A stretch of DNA of 64,000 bases from Streptomyces bacillaris (GCF_003268675.1 NZ_CP029378.1:5208001-5272000); one strand, 5' to 3'. Positions 40,809-49,999 are shown, counted from the stretch's first letter. The notes: generated by a model from the sequence alone, not told the origin. Numbers and translations: made by a program.

Positions 40809-42587
40809 TCAGTACTTGGCGATCGGGTTCTTCAGCCGTCCCACCAACTGGAGCGCTCCGGCAGGGTCGTTGAGGTCGACCATCTGCTGGTTGTCGCGCA
40901 GCTGGAGGCGGTTGAGGCAGGAGAGCGCGAACTCCGGCGCGAACAGGTCGTACTGCTCGAACTTCTCCGCGAGATACGGCACCGACTCCTGGTAGCCGCG
41001 GACGCACTCCGCGACCGTCCGCCAGAAGGTGTCCTCGTCCAGGATCCCCTCGGTGGCCAGCCCCGCGCCCAGGAAGCGGAAGAAGCAGTCGAAGACGTCG
41101 GTGAAGACCGACAGCAGCTTCATGTCCTCCGGGACTTCGGCCCGGATCCGGTCGACCTTCGGCGGCAGCACCGCGTCCGGGTCCATGACCGCGATCTCCT
41201 CGGCGATGTCCTTGAAGATCGTGCGGGTGACGATCCCGTCCTCCACGACCAGGATCACGTTCTCGCCGTGCGGCATGTAGACCAGGTCGTAGGCGTAGAA
41301 GCTGTGCAGCACCGGCACCAGGTAGGCGTCCAGGTAGTGCCGCAGCCACACCTGCGCGTCGAGCCCCGACTCCTCGATCAGCGCCCCGGCCACCGAGCGC
41401 CCCTCGTGGTCGGTGTGGAGCAGGGAGGCCATGGTGGCGACCCGCTCACCCGTCTCCAGGGCCGGCACGGGGCTCTCGCGCCAGAGCGCGGCCAGCATCT
41501 TCCGGTACGGGGAGCCCTTGGCGGTGGCCGCCTCGTACGCCCGGTGGTGGTAGCCGATCGCGGCCCGCTCGCGGATGATCGAGAACCGGGCGCCGGTCAG
41601 CAGGCTGTCGCGCTCGATGAGCGAGGCCAGCCAGTCGTTGATGGCGGGCGTGGCCTCCATGTAGGCGGCGGAGAGGCCGCGCATGAAGCCCATGTTCAGG
41701 ACGGACAGGGCCGTTTTGACGTAGTGCTTGGCGGGGTGGTCGGTGTTGAAGAACGTACGGATCGACTGCTGGGCCAGATAGGCGTCCTCGCCCTCCCCGA
41801 GCACCACCAGATGGCGTTCGGCCAGCTCACCGGCGAAGGTGACCGCGAGCTTGTTCCACCACTGCCAGGGGTGGACGGGCAGCAGGAAGTACGCCTCCGG
41901 GTCCAGGCCGAGCGAGCGCAGGGTGGCCGCGAACCGCTCCCGGGTCTCCTCGCTCAGCTCGTCCGCGATCAGCGTCTCGTAGTCGAGACCGGCGCCCACC
42001 GTGAAGGTGGCCCGGTCGCGGTGGGCGGCCAGCCACACCAGCCGGATCGGGGAGGCGGCCTCGGGGGCGTACGCGCGGTACTCGTCGACCCCGAAACCGA
42101 TCCGGCCGTTGTTGGCCACGAAGCAGGGGTGCCCCTCGGTCATCCCGGTCTCGATGGCCTGGAAACCGGCGGCGACGAGCTGCCGGGAGGTGGCCGGTTC
42201 CTTGGTGAGTTTGTAGGCGGTTCCGGCCAGAGTGGAGGAGACCTCCTCCAGATAGACCTGCAGGACATCATCGCTCAGTCCGAGCGCGACCCGCAGCTCG
42301 ATGAAGAACTCCAGCGCGTCCAGCGGCACTTCGGAGCCGTGCCGGTGGCGTGTGATCGACTCGGCCTCGATCTGCCAGTGGTCCAGGGCGAAGAGCCGTG
42401 CGGTGAAACGGTACTCCGTCCCCGCGTCGTCACTACGGAGGGTGTAGCGGTCCTCGCCGACGGGAACGGGGGTCAGCAGCCGTTCATGGCTGAATTCCGC
42501 CAGTGCTTTGCGGACCAGCAGTCGGTTTGCGGTGGCCCAGCGGCCCGGGGAGAGGTGGGCGACGCTGTCGGTGAGCGCGGTCGTCAT
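40809..42587 (-). CDS. desD: Desferrioxamine synthetase DesD (NIS synthetase)
   Basis: ATP-dependent NRPS-independent siderophore synthetase of 592 aa that oligomerises and cyclises N-succinyl-N-hydroxycadaverine to desferrioxamine E/B. IucA/IucC features: HPWQWWNK, GHPCFVANNGRIGFG, MPHGENVILVVEDG with catalytic/Mg2+ residues and TFFNTDHPAKHYVKTALS for ATP binding. Typical length. The start overlaps desC by 4 bases. Last gene of the operon. Confidence 0.96.
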   Translation of the reverse strand: MTTALTDSVAHLSPGRWATANRLLVRKALAEFSHERLLTPVPVGEDRYTLRSDDAGTEYRFTARLFALDHWQIEAESITRHRHGSEVPLDALEFFIELRVALGLSDDVLQVYLEEVSSTLAGTAYKLTKEPATSRQLVAAGFQAIETGMTEGHPCFVANNGRIGFGVDEYRAYAPEAASPIRLVWLAAHRDRATFTVGAGLDYETLIADELSEETRERFAATLRSLGLDPEAYFLLPVHPWQWWNKLAVTFAGELAERHLVVLGEGEDAYLAQQSIRTFFNTDHPAKHYVKTALSVLNMGFMRGLSAAYMEATPAINDWLASLIERDSLLTGARFSIIRERAAIGYHHRAYEAATAKGSPYRKMLAALWRESPVPALETGERVATMASLLHTDHEGRSVAGALIEESGLDAQVWLRHYLDAYLVPVLHSFYAYDLVYMPHGENVILVVEDGIVTRTIFKDIAEEIAVMDPDAVLPPKVDRIRAEVPEDMKLLSVFTDVFDCFFRFLGAGLATEGILDEDTFWRTVAECVRGYQESVPYLAEKFEQYDLFAPEFALSCLNRLQLRDNQQMVDLNDPAGALQLVGRLKNPIAKY

Positions 42588-43180
42588 CGGTCGGTTCCTC
42601 CGGTTGCTGCTTCGAACTGCTCGCGGGTGCAGGCGCTGAGCAGTGCGTCCTTCTCCGGTTTGGCGATCTCCCGCAGCACCTCGAAGCCGACGGCCTTGTT
42701 GAGGGCCTGCACGGCGCTGTTGGTGACATCGGGCTCGACGACGACCCGGCGCACCGAGGGGTCGGCGAAGAGGAAATCCATCACGGCGGTGATCACGGCC
42801 CGGGTGAAGCCGTGCACCGGGGTGTCGGTCGGCGCGACCAGGAAGTGCATCCCGATGTCGCCGGGCTCCGCCTCGTACAGCCCCTTCAGCTCGACCTCGG
42901 TGGGGTCGTACCGCTCGATCAGGAAGGCGGGCTCCCCGTCGTGCAGGCCGATGAACGCGTCGTGGTGCGGGTGGGCGGCGATGTCCCTGTACTCCCGCTC
43001 CACGTCCTGGAGTTGCGCCCCGCCCATCAGCCAGAAGGCGGCTTTGGGGTGGGTCACCCAGCCGTGCACCAGCTCGGCGTCGGAGGCGGGGTCCAGCGGC
43101 CTGACGGTGAACGTACCGATTTTTCCGGTGGTGTTGTCTTTTCCGGGCTCTTTGTCGCTGCTGGTTTCGGGGCGGTTCAT
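42584..43180 (-). CDS. desC: Acyltransferase DesC (GNAT)
   Basis: 198-aa GCN5-related acyltransferase of the IucB/RhbD type that acylates N-hydroxycadaverine with succinyl- or acetyl-CoA. Core: TVRPLDPASDAELVHGWVTHP, GIGM-like DIGMHFLVA and VVVEPDVTNSAVQALNKAVGFE. Overlaps desB by 4 bases and desD by 4 bases. Confidence 0.94.
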   Translation of the reverse strand: MNRPETSSDKEPGKDNTTGKIGTFTVRPLDPASDAELVHGWVTHPKAAFWLMGGAQLQDVEREYRDIAAHPHHDAFIGLHDGEPAFLIERYDPTEVELKGLYEAEPGDIGMHFLVAPTDTPVHGFTRAVITAVMDFLFADPSVRRVVVEPDVTNSAVQALNKAVGFEVLREIAKPEKDALLSACTREQFEAATGGTDR

Positions 43181-44454
43181 ATCGCGAACTCCTGGAAGGC
43201 GATGGACTTCTCGACCGGGTAGTACTCACGGCCGAGCAGTTCGCCGATGATGTACGCGTTGCGGTAGGCACCCATGCCCAGGTCGGGCGAGGTGATCGAG
43301 TGGGTGTGCACCCCGGCGTTCTGCAGGAAGATCCCGCGCCCGGTGGTGTCGATGCTGTAGTTGCGGGCCACGTCGAAGCGGCCCCGGCTGTCGTGGCGCA
43401 GCCGGTGCTGGACCGGGTCCAGGAAGGCGGGCGCCTCGTAGCGGTAGCCGGTGGCGAGGACGAGCCCCTCGGTGGTGAGCTCGTACTCCTTGCCCTGCTC
43501 CTCCTGGCGCAGCCCCAGGCTGTACGCGCCGCCCTCCTCGTCGTAACGCGCGCTGAGGAGCGCCGAGTTGGTGAGCAGCCGGGTCGGCACGGGGCCGGGC
43601 AGGTTCTTCTGGTAGAGCAGGTCGAAGATCGCGTCGATCAGCTCTCCGTCGATGCCCTTGAACAGCCCCTTCTGCCCGGTCTCCAGCCGGTAGCGGGTCT
43701 CCTCGGGCAGTGCGTGGAAGTAGTCGATGTACTCCGGGGAGGTCATCTCCAGCGTGAGCTTGGTGTACTCCAGCGGGAAGAACCGGGGTGAGCGGGTGAC
43801 CCAGTTGAGCCGGTAGCCGTGGGAGTCGATCTCGGAGAGCAGGTCGTAGTAGATCTCCGCCGCGCTCTGCCCGCTGCCGACCAGGGTGATCGACTTCTTC
43901 TTCTGGAGTTCGGCTTTCCCCTCCAGGTAGCGGGAGTTGTGCAGGAAGTCCCCGCCGAGACCGTGGCAGGCCTCGGGGACGTACGGCGGAGTGCCGGTGC
44001 CGAGGACGAGATGGCGGGAGCGCAGGGTCGTCCCGGCGGCGGTGGTCACGGTGTAGAGCGCCTCGCCCTCGTCGTACGTCACCGCCTCCACGGTCTCGTT
44101 GAACCGGATGCTGCCGAGTTTGCCCGCGGCCCAGCGGCAGTAGTCGTTGTACTCGGTCCGCAGCGGGTAGAAGTTCTCCCGGATGTAGAACGAGTAGAGC
44201 CTGCCGCGCTCTTTGAGGTAGTTGAGGAACGAGTACGGCGAGGTCGGGTCGGCCATCGTGACCAGGTCCGACATGAACGGCGTCTGGAGATGGGCCCCTT
44301 CGAGGAACATTCCGGAGTGCCACTCGAAGTCCGGCTTTGACTCCAGGAAGACACCGTTCAGTTCGTCGATCGGCTCGGTGAGGCAGGCAAGGCCGAGATT
44401 GAACGGGCCGAGTCCGATCCCGATGAAGTCGTGGGGGTCAGGAAGCGCGGTCAA
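43177..44454 (-). CDS. desB: Cadaverine N-hydroxylase DesB
   Basis: FAD/NADPH-dependent 425-aa N-monooxygenase (IucD/PvdA family). FAD motif GIGLGPFNLGLA near the N-terminus, NADPH motif SITLVGSGQSAAEIYYDLL and C-terminal ATGYRYEAP. Start is TTG 44454 with GGGAG 6 bases before it, inside the end of desA (17-base overlap). Confidence 0.95.
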   Translation of the reverse strand: MTALPDPHDFIGIGLGPFNLGLACLTEPIDELNGVFLESKPDFEWHSGMFLEGAHLQTPFMSDLVTMADPTSPYSFLNYLKERGRLYSFYIRENFYPLRTEYNDYCRWAAGKLGSIRFNETVEAVTYDEGEALYTVTTAAGTTLRSRHLVLGTGTPPYVPEACHGLGGDFLHNSRYLEGKAELQKKKSITLVGSGQSAAEIYYDLLSEIDSHGYRLNWVTRSPRFFPLEYTKLTLEMTSPEYIDYFHALPEETRYRLETGQKGLFKGIDGELIDAIFDLLYQKNLPGPVPTRLLTNSALLSARYDEEGGAYSLGLRQEEQGKEYELTTEGLVLATGYRYEAPAFLDPVQHRLRHDSRGRFDVARNYSIDTTGRGIFLQNAGVHTHSITSPDLGMGAYRNAYIIGELLGREYYPVEKSIAFQEFAI

Positions 44455-45886
44455 GGGAGTCTCCCAGGTACTGCTCGGCGTGGCCGGCGATCAGGTCGAG
44501 GACCGCGGCGATGTCCTCCACGGTCGTCTCGGGGTTGAGGAGGGTGAACTTCAGGTACTGGCGGGCGCCGACCTTGGTGCCCGCGACGATCGCCTCACCG
44601 GAGGCGAACAGGGCCTTGCGGGCATAGAGGTTGGCGCGGTCGATCCCGTCCGGGGACGTGATCCCGGAGGGGATGTAGCGGAAGACGAGCGTGGAGAGCT
44701 GCGGCTGGACCACCACGTCGAAGCGCGGGTCGGCGGCGAGCAGCTTCCACCCCTCGGCGGCCAGGTCGCAGACCTCGTCGAACAGCTCACCGATGCCGTC
44801 GGCGCCCATGACGCGCAGCGTCATCCACAGCTTGAGCGCGTCGAACCGGCGGGTCGTCTGAAGGGACTTGTCGACCTGGTTGGGTATCCGCTCCTCGGCC
44901 ATCCGGCGCGGGTTCAGATACTCCGCGTGGTACGTGGCGTGGCGCAGGGTGGCCCGGTCGCGGACCAGCACGGCCGAGGAACTCACCGGCTGGAAGAAGG
45001 ACTTGTGGTAGTCCACGGTCACCGAGTCGGCGTGCTCGATGCCTTCGAGCATCCCGCGCCGCTCGGGGGAGGCCAGCAGCCCGCAGCCGTACGCCGCGTC
45101 CACGTGCATCCAGGTGGCGAACCGCTCGCACAGGGCGGCGATCTCGGGCAGCGGGTCGATGGAGCCGAAGTCCGTGGTCCCGGCGGTCGCGACGACGGCC
45201 ATGGGCACGGCACCCTCGGCGACGCACTGCTCCAGGGCGCGGGCGAGGGCGACGGCCTGCATCCGCTTGTTGCTGTCGACGGGGACGGTGACCACCGCGT
45301 CCGGCCCGAGGCCGAGCAGTTTGGCGGACTTCTGCACGCTGAAGTGGCTGCACTCCGAGGTGAAGATCCGCAGCCGGGTGTAGTGCTCGGGCCGGACCTT
45401 CGCCTCCTCCCGGGCCAGCAGCAGGGCCTGGAGGTTGGACTGCGAACCGCCGCTGGTGAAGATCCCGTCGGCGGCCGGTCCGAGGCCGATGCGCTCGTTC
45501 GTCCAGTCGATCAGCCGGCGCTCGATGAGGGTGCCGCCCGCGCTCTGGTCCCAGGTGTCCAGGGAGGAGTTGACCGCGGAGAGCACGGCCTCGCCGAGCA
45601 CGGCGGGGATGACGACCGGGCAGTTGAGGTGGCCCAGGTAGCGGGGGTGGTGGAAGTAGACGGCGTCGCGGAGGTAGACCTCGCCCAGCTCGTCGAGGGC
45701 GGCGGTGGCGTCGCCCAGCGGCCGGTCGAGGTCGATCGCGTCGAGGACGGGGGAGAGTTCGTCGACACCGACCCCGCTGAAGGGGCGCTCGGTGGCGGCT
45801 AGTTTGGCCGCGACCCGTTCCACTCCTGCGGTGACGGTACGCCGGTAGTGCTCCGCAGTCGTGTTGTTGAGCAGGTGCGAACGCAT
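44438..45886 (-). CDS. desA: Lysine decarboxylase DesA
   Basis: PLP-dependent enzyme of 482 aa, group II decarboxylase (DDC-like) that turns lysine into cadaverine. Active-site lysine in SVTVDYHKSFFQP; HVDAAYG-type WMHVDAAYGCG binds the ring; FTSGGSQSNLQALL near the phosphate site. ATG 45886 follows GGGAGGA. First gene of the operon, 100 bases downstream of the iron box. Confidence 0.95.
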   Translation of the reverse strand: MRSHLLNNTTAEHYRRTVTAGVERVAAKLAATERPFSGVGVDELSPVLDAIDLDRPLGDATAALDELGEVYLRDAVYFHHPRYLGHLNCPVVIPAVLGEAVLSAVNSSLDTWDQSAGGTLIERRLIDWTNERIGLGPAADGIFTSGGSQSNLQALLLAREEAKVRPEHYTRLRIFTSECSHFSVQKSAKLLGLGPDAVVTVPVDSNKRMQAVALARALEQCVAEGAVPMAVVATAGTTDFGSIDPLPEIAALCERFATWMHVDAAYGCGLLASPERRGMLEGIEHADSVTVDYHKSFFQPVSSSAVLVRDRATLRHATYHAEYLNPRRMAEERIPNQVDKSLQTTRRFDALKLWMTLRVMGADGIGELFDEVCDLAAEGWKLLAADPRFDVVVQPQLSTLVFRYIPSGITSPDGIDRANLYARKALFASGEAIVAGTKVGARQYLKFTLLNPETTVEDIAAVLDLIAGHAEQYLGDSLDRAS

Positions 45887-45974
45887 GAAGGGGTCCTCCC
45901 GGGTGAGGGGAACTTCATCGCGTCCCTCCGGGCAGGGGAAGAAGAAAGGGGGGACGAGAGACGCGATGTCGAAG

Positions 45975-45993
45975 TGAGGTTAGCCTAACCTAA
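45975..45993. promoter_or_regulatory. Iron box (DmdR1/IdeR type) upstream of desA
   Basis: TGAGGTTAGCCTAACCTAA matches the 19-base actinobacterial consensus TTAGGTTAGGCTAACCTAA; the inner palindrome GGTTAGCCTAACC is perfect. It lies about 90-107 bases before ATG 45886, in the desA promoter. Fe2+-DmdR1 repression is inferred. Confidence 0.94.
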
Positions 45994-46120
45994 CTTCGAT
46001 CACGACTGTTCTCGCCCCCCTGAGAGGGGTGGTTGTCCGCTTTGGTGGGTGTTTGGCGGGTGGTATTCCGGTCGACGCCCGGGGTTTTCCCTGCCCGCGG
46101 CCTTCCGTGCCCGGGGGCGG

Positions 46121-46984
46121 CTACTCCGCGGCCCCGGCGCGTGCGATGGTCTCCGCCCGCAGCTGCTCCTCGCTGAGCCCGCGCCGCCAGTACCCGACGA
46201 AGGTGACCCGCTTGCGGTCGAAGCCGCGCTCCTGGACCAGATGGCGGCGGAGCGCCCGCACCTCGGACGACTCGCCCGCGATCCAGACGTACGGGGTGCC
46301 CTCCGGCAGTTCGGCGGCGCGCACGGCCTCCACGGCGGGCAGGGCACCCTCGCTCCGGACGAGCCAGCTGATCCGGGCCTTGGCGGCGGTGTTGAGGGCC
46401 TGCCGGTCCTCCGTCTTCGGCACCTCCAGCCAGACCCGGGCGGGCATTCCGGCGGGCAGCCACTCCAGGGCGGCGGATGCGGCGGGCAGGGCCGTCTCGT
46501 CGGCCCAGATCAGCACCCAGTCGGTGTCCTTCGGCGGCCGGAAGCGTACGGACGTGTTGTCCTCGACGGCCGGCCCCAGGACTTTGAGCCGGTCGCCCGC
46601 CGCCGCCATGAGCGCCCAGCGGGAGGCGGGCCCGCCGTCACCGTGGAGCGCGAAGTCGATGTCCACCTCGGTGGAGCCGTCGGCCCTCACGCGCTGGGCC
46701 CGCACGGTGTACGAGCGCATCACCGCCCGTACGTCCTCGGGCAGCGCCCGCCACTTCGGGTACCAGGCCCCGTCCTCGCCCTCCGGCACCACGGCCTCGC
46801 TCTGGCCCGGGTGCGGCAGGAAGATCGACAGGCTCTGGTCCCGCCCTCCGGCCCTGAACCCCTCGGTCCCGGGCCCGCCCAGGGTGACCCGGAGCATGGA
46901 GGGGCCGAGCCGCCTGACCCGCAGGACGGTCAGGTCGAAGAACCGGAACGGGGCGACATGGGGAACGGCGGCAGTCGTCGTCAA
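46121..46984 (-). CDS. Ferric-siderophore reductase, siderophore-interacting protein (DesF-like)
   Basis: 287-aa FAD/NAD(P)H flavoprotein of the SIP/ViuB family that reduces ferric siderophore to release iron. MRSYTVRAQRV is the FAD-binding RxYTxR motif; DFALHGDGGPASRW is the family pattern; ADETALPAASAALEWLP and the terminal FVGYWRRGLSEEQ complete it. TTG 46984 is a TTG start with GGAGGAG 6 bases upstream. The gene sits between desA and an accessory patch with its own iron box. In the S. coelicolor des cluster this position is occupied by desF. Confidence 0.9.
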   Translation of the reverse strand: MTTTAAVPHVAPFRFFDLTVLRVRRLGPSMLRVTLGGPGTEGFRAGGRDQSLSIFLPHPGQSEAVVPEGEDGAWYPKWRALPEDVRAVMRSYTVRAQRVRADGSTEVDIDFALHGDGGPASRWALMAAAGDRLKVLGPAVEDNTSVRFRPPKDTDWVLIWADETALPAASAALEWLPAGMPARVWLEVPKTEDRQALNTAAKARISWLVRSEGALPAVEAVRAAELPEGTPYVWIAGESSEVRALRRHLVQERGFDRKRVTFVGYWRRGLSEEQLRAETIARAGAAE

Positions 46985-47054
46985 CGAGGGCTCCTCCGGA
47001 ACGGGCAGGAGCAGCGGGCGGACAGGCCCGGCTCCGGCGAGGGCAATTCGAAGG

Positions 47055-47071
47055 AAGGTTAGCCTAACCTT
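47055..47071. promoter_or_regulatory. Iron box upstream of the siderophore reductase gene
   Basis: AAGGTTAGCCTAACCTT, a perfect 17-base palindrome of the same type as at 45975, about 70 bases before TTG 46984. Expected DmdR1 site. Confidence 0.93.
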
Positions 47072-47246
47072 GCTAGGGGGTCACGGTGTCGTGCGGGTTC
47101 CCGTCCGGGGTGTCGGGCGCCGGCGCTGCGCGGGATGGGCCGCCACGGCTCCCACCTGCGGCTATTGGTGCCGTACGGGGGTGGGGTGGCGTGCGTGAGG
47201 GCCGCGGGAGGCGTACGGCGAGGCCCGACTCGCCCCGCCCGGGCGC

Positions 47247-47903
47247 CTACACCCCGAAGTCGGAGAGGCAGGCGTCGAGCCCCTCCACAGTGACGTCGAC
47301 CGTGCGGTGCTTCTCCCAGCCGGCCCGGTCCAGCCGCAGCCGCTGCAGGGTGGCGGCCTCCCCACGGATCACCTGGATCTGGAGGCCGTCGGGCCGGTAG
47401 CCGAGCCGCCGCGAGACGCCGAGCGAACCGGCGTTGTCCGTCCGGGCGTCGGAGACGGCGTACCGGGCGCCGAGCCCCTCGAAGGCCAGGTGCAGGGCGG
47501 CGGCCCGCATCTCCGTGCCGATGCCCTGCCCCTGATGGGGGAGGCCGAGCCACGACCCGGTCAGCACTTCACGCCGTACGCCGAACTCCCGGCCCATCAC
47601 GTCCTGCCGCCCCACGACCTTGCCCTCGTGGAGGACGGCCAGGGAGAGCGTCCAGTCCTGGGCCGTCCACCCGGCGATGGTGCCCAGCACATGCTGGTAG
47701 GTGGCCCGGCCGACCTCGTCCGGCTCGCCGTCGGTCCACGGTACGAGGAACGGCATCCGGTCCGGGGCGTGCACCCCGTCGGCGGCGACCGCCGCCAGCT
47801 CGTCGAGCAGCTCCCCGTCGGGCAGGCGCAGTTCGAGGCGGGGCGTACGGATCCGGAGCGCCCGGAGGGGCCAGTAGCGGTGGCTTGGGTAAGGGTGGCT
47901 CAT
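47247..47903 (-). CDS. GNAT acetyltransferase (RimJ/RimL-like)
   Basis: 218-aa acetyltransferase. TPRLELRLPDGELLDELAAVA at the start, GSWLGLPHQGQGIGTEMRAAALHLAFEGLGA with the acetyl-CoA loop QGIGT, and ARTDNAGSLGVSRRLGYRPDG. Substrate unknown; could be a protein N-terminus, a small molecule or an antibiotic. It lies in the accessory-looking patch. Confidence 0.85.
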   Translation of the reverse strand: MSHPYPSHRYWPLRALRIRTPRLELRLPDGELLDELAAVAADGVHAPDRMPFLVPWTDGEPDEVGRATYQHVLGTIAGWTAQDWTLSLAVLHEGKVVGRQDVMGREFGVRREVLTGSWLGLPHQGQGIGTEMRAAALHLAFEGLGARYAVSDARTDNAGSLGVSRRLGYRPDGLQIQVIRGEAATLQRLRLDRAGWEKHRTVDVTVEGLDACLSDFGV

Positions 47904-48267
47904 GCAGGGACTTTGCCGGACGGGAGGCCGGTCTGTCGAACGGAATTCGGGGCGAGGCCCGGGCCTGTTCCGGGGCCGGAACCAGGGCCGGGATCTGAAC
48001 CGGGGCCGGAGCCGAGGCCGGGGTCCGAACCCGGCACGAACGCCACACCGGGCAGGCCGAGGAGGAGAAGGCCGCTACCACGTCCGCGTGACGTGTTCGG
48101 GACGGGAGTGTTGGCCAGGTCTTCCCATGGCGGTCCGCTACGGGAAAACTGTGCCGAGCACTGTGGTGCCCGCGCCCGGACGGGGATTGGACAACGTTGT
48201 CATGCGTGCGTGCCTGCGCGCCTGCTGCCTCCGCTCTCCCCGGGCCCGGGGGTCACCACATGCTAGC

Positions 48268-48286
48268 CATGGACATAATGTCCATG
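48268..48286. promoter_or_regulatory. Perfect palindrome, probable MarR operator
   Basis: CATGGACAT-A-ATGTCCATG, 9-base arms, ending 14 bases before ATG 48300. It contains CATAAT, a plausible -10, so repressor binding would block initiation. Likely autoregulatory. Confidence 0.75.
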
Positions 48287-48299
48287 TACGGTATCCGTC

Positions 48300-48794
48300 A
48301 TGAGCAAGGGTTCACCGGGTCCCACGCCCGGATTCCTGGTGTGGCGGCTCGCCAACAAGTGGCGCGTCGCGGTCGACCGTGCGGTGGCCCCGCTGGGGCT
48401 CACCCACGCGCAGTACTCGCTGGTCGCCTCGCTGCACGGGATGCAGGGCGCCGGTGAGCGCCCCAGCCAGCGCCAACTGGCCGACCACACGGGCCTGGAG
48501 GCGTTGTACGTGTCGAAGCTGGCCCGTGCCCTGGAGTCGGCGGGCCTGGTCGACCGCACCCGCGATCCCCGTGACCCACGCGCTGTGCGGCTCGCGCTCA
48601 CCGAGCAGGGCGAGGCGGTCACGCGACAGGCCATCGAGGTGGTCCAGCAGCTGGTCCAGCAACTGCTGGAGCCCCTCGGCGGCCCCGACGCCCCACGGGC
48701 GCGCGCGTTCACCGGCGAACTGACGACCCTGCTGGACGCGCCTCTCGCGCCGCCCCCGCCGTACGACGAGAGCAACCGGAGGACCACGCCATGA
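48300..48794 (+). CDS. MarR-family transcriptional regulator
   Basis: 164-aa regulator. Winged-helix region: THAQYSLVASLHGMQGAGERPSQRQLADHTGLEALYVSKLARALESAGLV, followed by the wing RDPRDPRAVRLALTEQG. The short leader has no clear ribosome site, so the transcript may be nearly leaderless. Overlaps the next gene by 4 bases (ATGA). Ligand unknown. Confidence 0.9.
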   Translation: MSKGSPGPTPGFLVWRLANKWRVAVDRAVAPLGLTHAQYSLVASLHGMQGAGERPSQRQLADHTGLEALYVSKLARALESAGLVDRTRDPRDPRAVRLALTEQGEAVTRQAIEVVQQLVQQLLEPLGGPDAPRARAFTGELTTLLDAPLAPPPPYDESNRRTTP

Positions 48795-49243
48795 CGACCC
48801 CCGCGTCCACCCCCGCCACCGCACCGGCCGCCGACGCCCGTGACCTCGCCCTGGCCCACTACGCGGCCCGGGGCGTCCTGGAGACCGTCCTCGCCCGGCA
48901 CGGCATCACGTTCCAGCAGCAGGTCACCCTGCGCGCCGCCATCACCGCCGACACCCCGCAGACGCCCGACGGTCTCCTCGCCCGGGTACAGGAGTCCCTC
49001 AAGGCCGACCCGGCCGGCATCCGCACCACGATCGACCACCTGCGGTCCGGGCGGCTGCTCGTCGCGGACGGTCCGCACCTTCGCCCCACGGACGCGGGCC
49101 GCGAACTCCTCGCCGCGGTCAGCGCGGAGACCGCCCCCTCTCCGCCCGTATCTGGGACGGAATCCCCGCCGAGGACCTGGCCGCCACCGGCCGTGTCCTC
49201 ACCCTGGTCACCGAGCGCGCCAACGCGGAACTCGCGGCCCTGA
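48791..49243 (+). CDS. MarR-like partner protein with C-terminal frameshift
   Basis: Second MarR-like helix-rich protein, translationally coupled to the first. The first 115 residues look normal (LALAHYAARGVLETVLARHGITFQQQVTL, IRTTIDHLRSGRLL, LRPTDAGRELLAAVSAET). Then composition turns to SPPVSGTESPPRTWPPPAVSS. Supplying one base in the C5 run at 49134-49138 gives LSARIWDGIPAEDLAATGR, running to a stop at 49251, a normal MarR-like end. So a one-base deletion, real or a sequencing error, is likely. Confidence 0.65.
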   Translation: MTTPASTPATAPAADARDLALAHYAARGVLETVLARHGITFQQQVTLRAAITADTPQTPDGLLARVQESLKADPAGIRTTIDHLRSGRLLVADGPHLRPTDAGRELLAAVSAETAPSPPVSGTESPPRTWPPPAVSSPWSPSAPTRNSRP

Positions 49244-49268
49244 CCGCCTGACCGATCCGGTTCCCCCC

Positions 49269-49295
49269 GGGGGGGGGGGGGGGGGGGGGGGGGGG
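49269..49295. repeat. Run of 27 G (C6G27)
   Basis: Six C are followed directly by 27 uninterrupted G between the convergent ends of the MarR-like gene and a YdcF gene. Such runs are rare in streptomycetes and hard to sequence; the length may be wrong. If real, it could form G-quadruplexes and slip. Confidence 0.8.
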
Positions 49296-49302
49296 ACAGA
49301 GG

Positions 49303-49959
49303 TCAGTCGCGCAGAAGCCAGGCGTCGTAGCCGCGTCCGCACAGCCGCTCGAAGGCGTCACGTACACGCTCCGGTACGTCCTGCTCGACGGCGAACCCCC
49401 GGCCCGGGTACTCCATGACGCGCTGCGTGTCGCCCACCATCATGGCGATGAACTCCGCCTCGTCCTCCTGCGCCTCGGCGTACGCGTCGAAGGACACCCG
49501 CTGCGAGGCGCACCGGACCTCCACCTCCGGCCACTGCCGACGGCACGTGGCGTACGCGCGCCGCTGCATGTAGGGCATGCAGACCAGCAGCACCGAGTCC
49601 ACGCGCTTTCCGGCGCCCACCAGCACCCGGCGGGCGAAGGTGATGTTCTGCCCGGTGTTGGTGGCGTCGGGTTCGAGGAGGATCGCCTCGTCCGGCACAC
49701 CGAGGGCGAGAGCCGCCTCACGGAAGTGCACGGCCTCGCCCCGGGGGAAGCGGCCCGAGGTCGCCGCCGTGACAGCGCCGGTGAAGACCACGGTGGGAAA
49801 GAGCCGGGCCCGGTAGAGCTCGGCCACGGCGGAGACGACTCCGATGTCGCACCCGCCCAGGGCGACGGCGGCCGAGACGGGGCGGACGCGATGGTCCAAC
49901 TGGTGGAAGTCCCAGAGCACGCGGGCGTCGTCCCGGTCGGCGCCGGTGATCGAGGTCAT
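49303..49959 (-). CDS. YdcF/DUF218 family protein (copy 1)
   Basis: 218-aa protein of the DUF218/YdcF family. Characteristic: ALGGCDIGVVSAVAELYRARLF, VVFTGAVT, FPRGEAVHFREAALALGVP, LEPDATNTGQNITFARRVL. No signal or membrane segment. Known members have roles in envelope polysaccharide handling, but most are uncharacterised. It is followed 40 bases upstream by a second copy with the same motifs. Confidence 0.85.
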   Translation of the reverse strand: MTSITGADRDDARVLWDFHQLDHRVRPVSAAVALGGCDIGVVSAVAELYRARLFPTVVFTGAVTAATSGRFPRGEAVHFREAALALGVPDEAILLEPDATNTGQNITFARRVLVGAGKRVDSVLLVCMPYMQRRAYATCRRQWPEVEVRCASQRVSFDAYAEAQEDEAEFIAMMVGDTQRVMEYPGRGFAVEQDVPERVRDAFERLCGRGYDAWLLRD

Positions 49960-49999
49960 GCGTACTCCTCGGCGTATCGGAGGGGCGGGGCCCGGTGCT

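Noticed and set aside
42584..43271. DesD extended upstream to an 820-aa frame
   Set aside because: The extension is a shadow of desC; desD starts at ATG 42587 overlapping desC by 4 bases as in other des operons.
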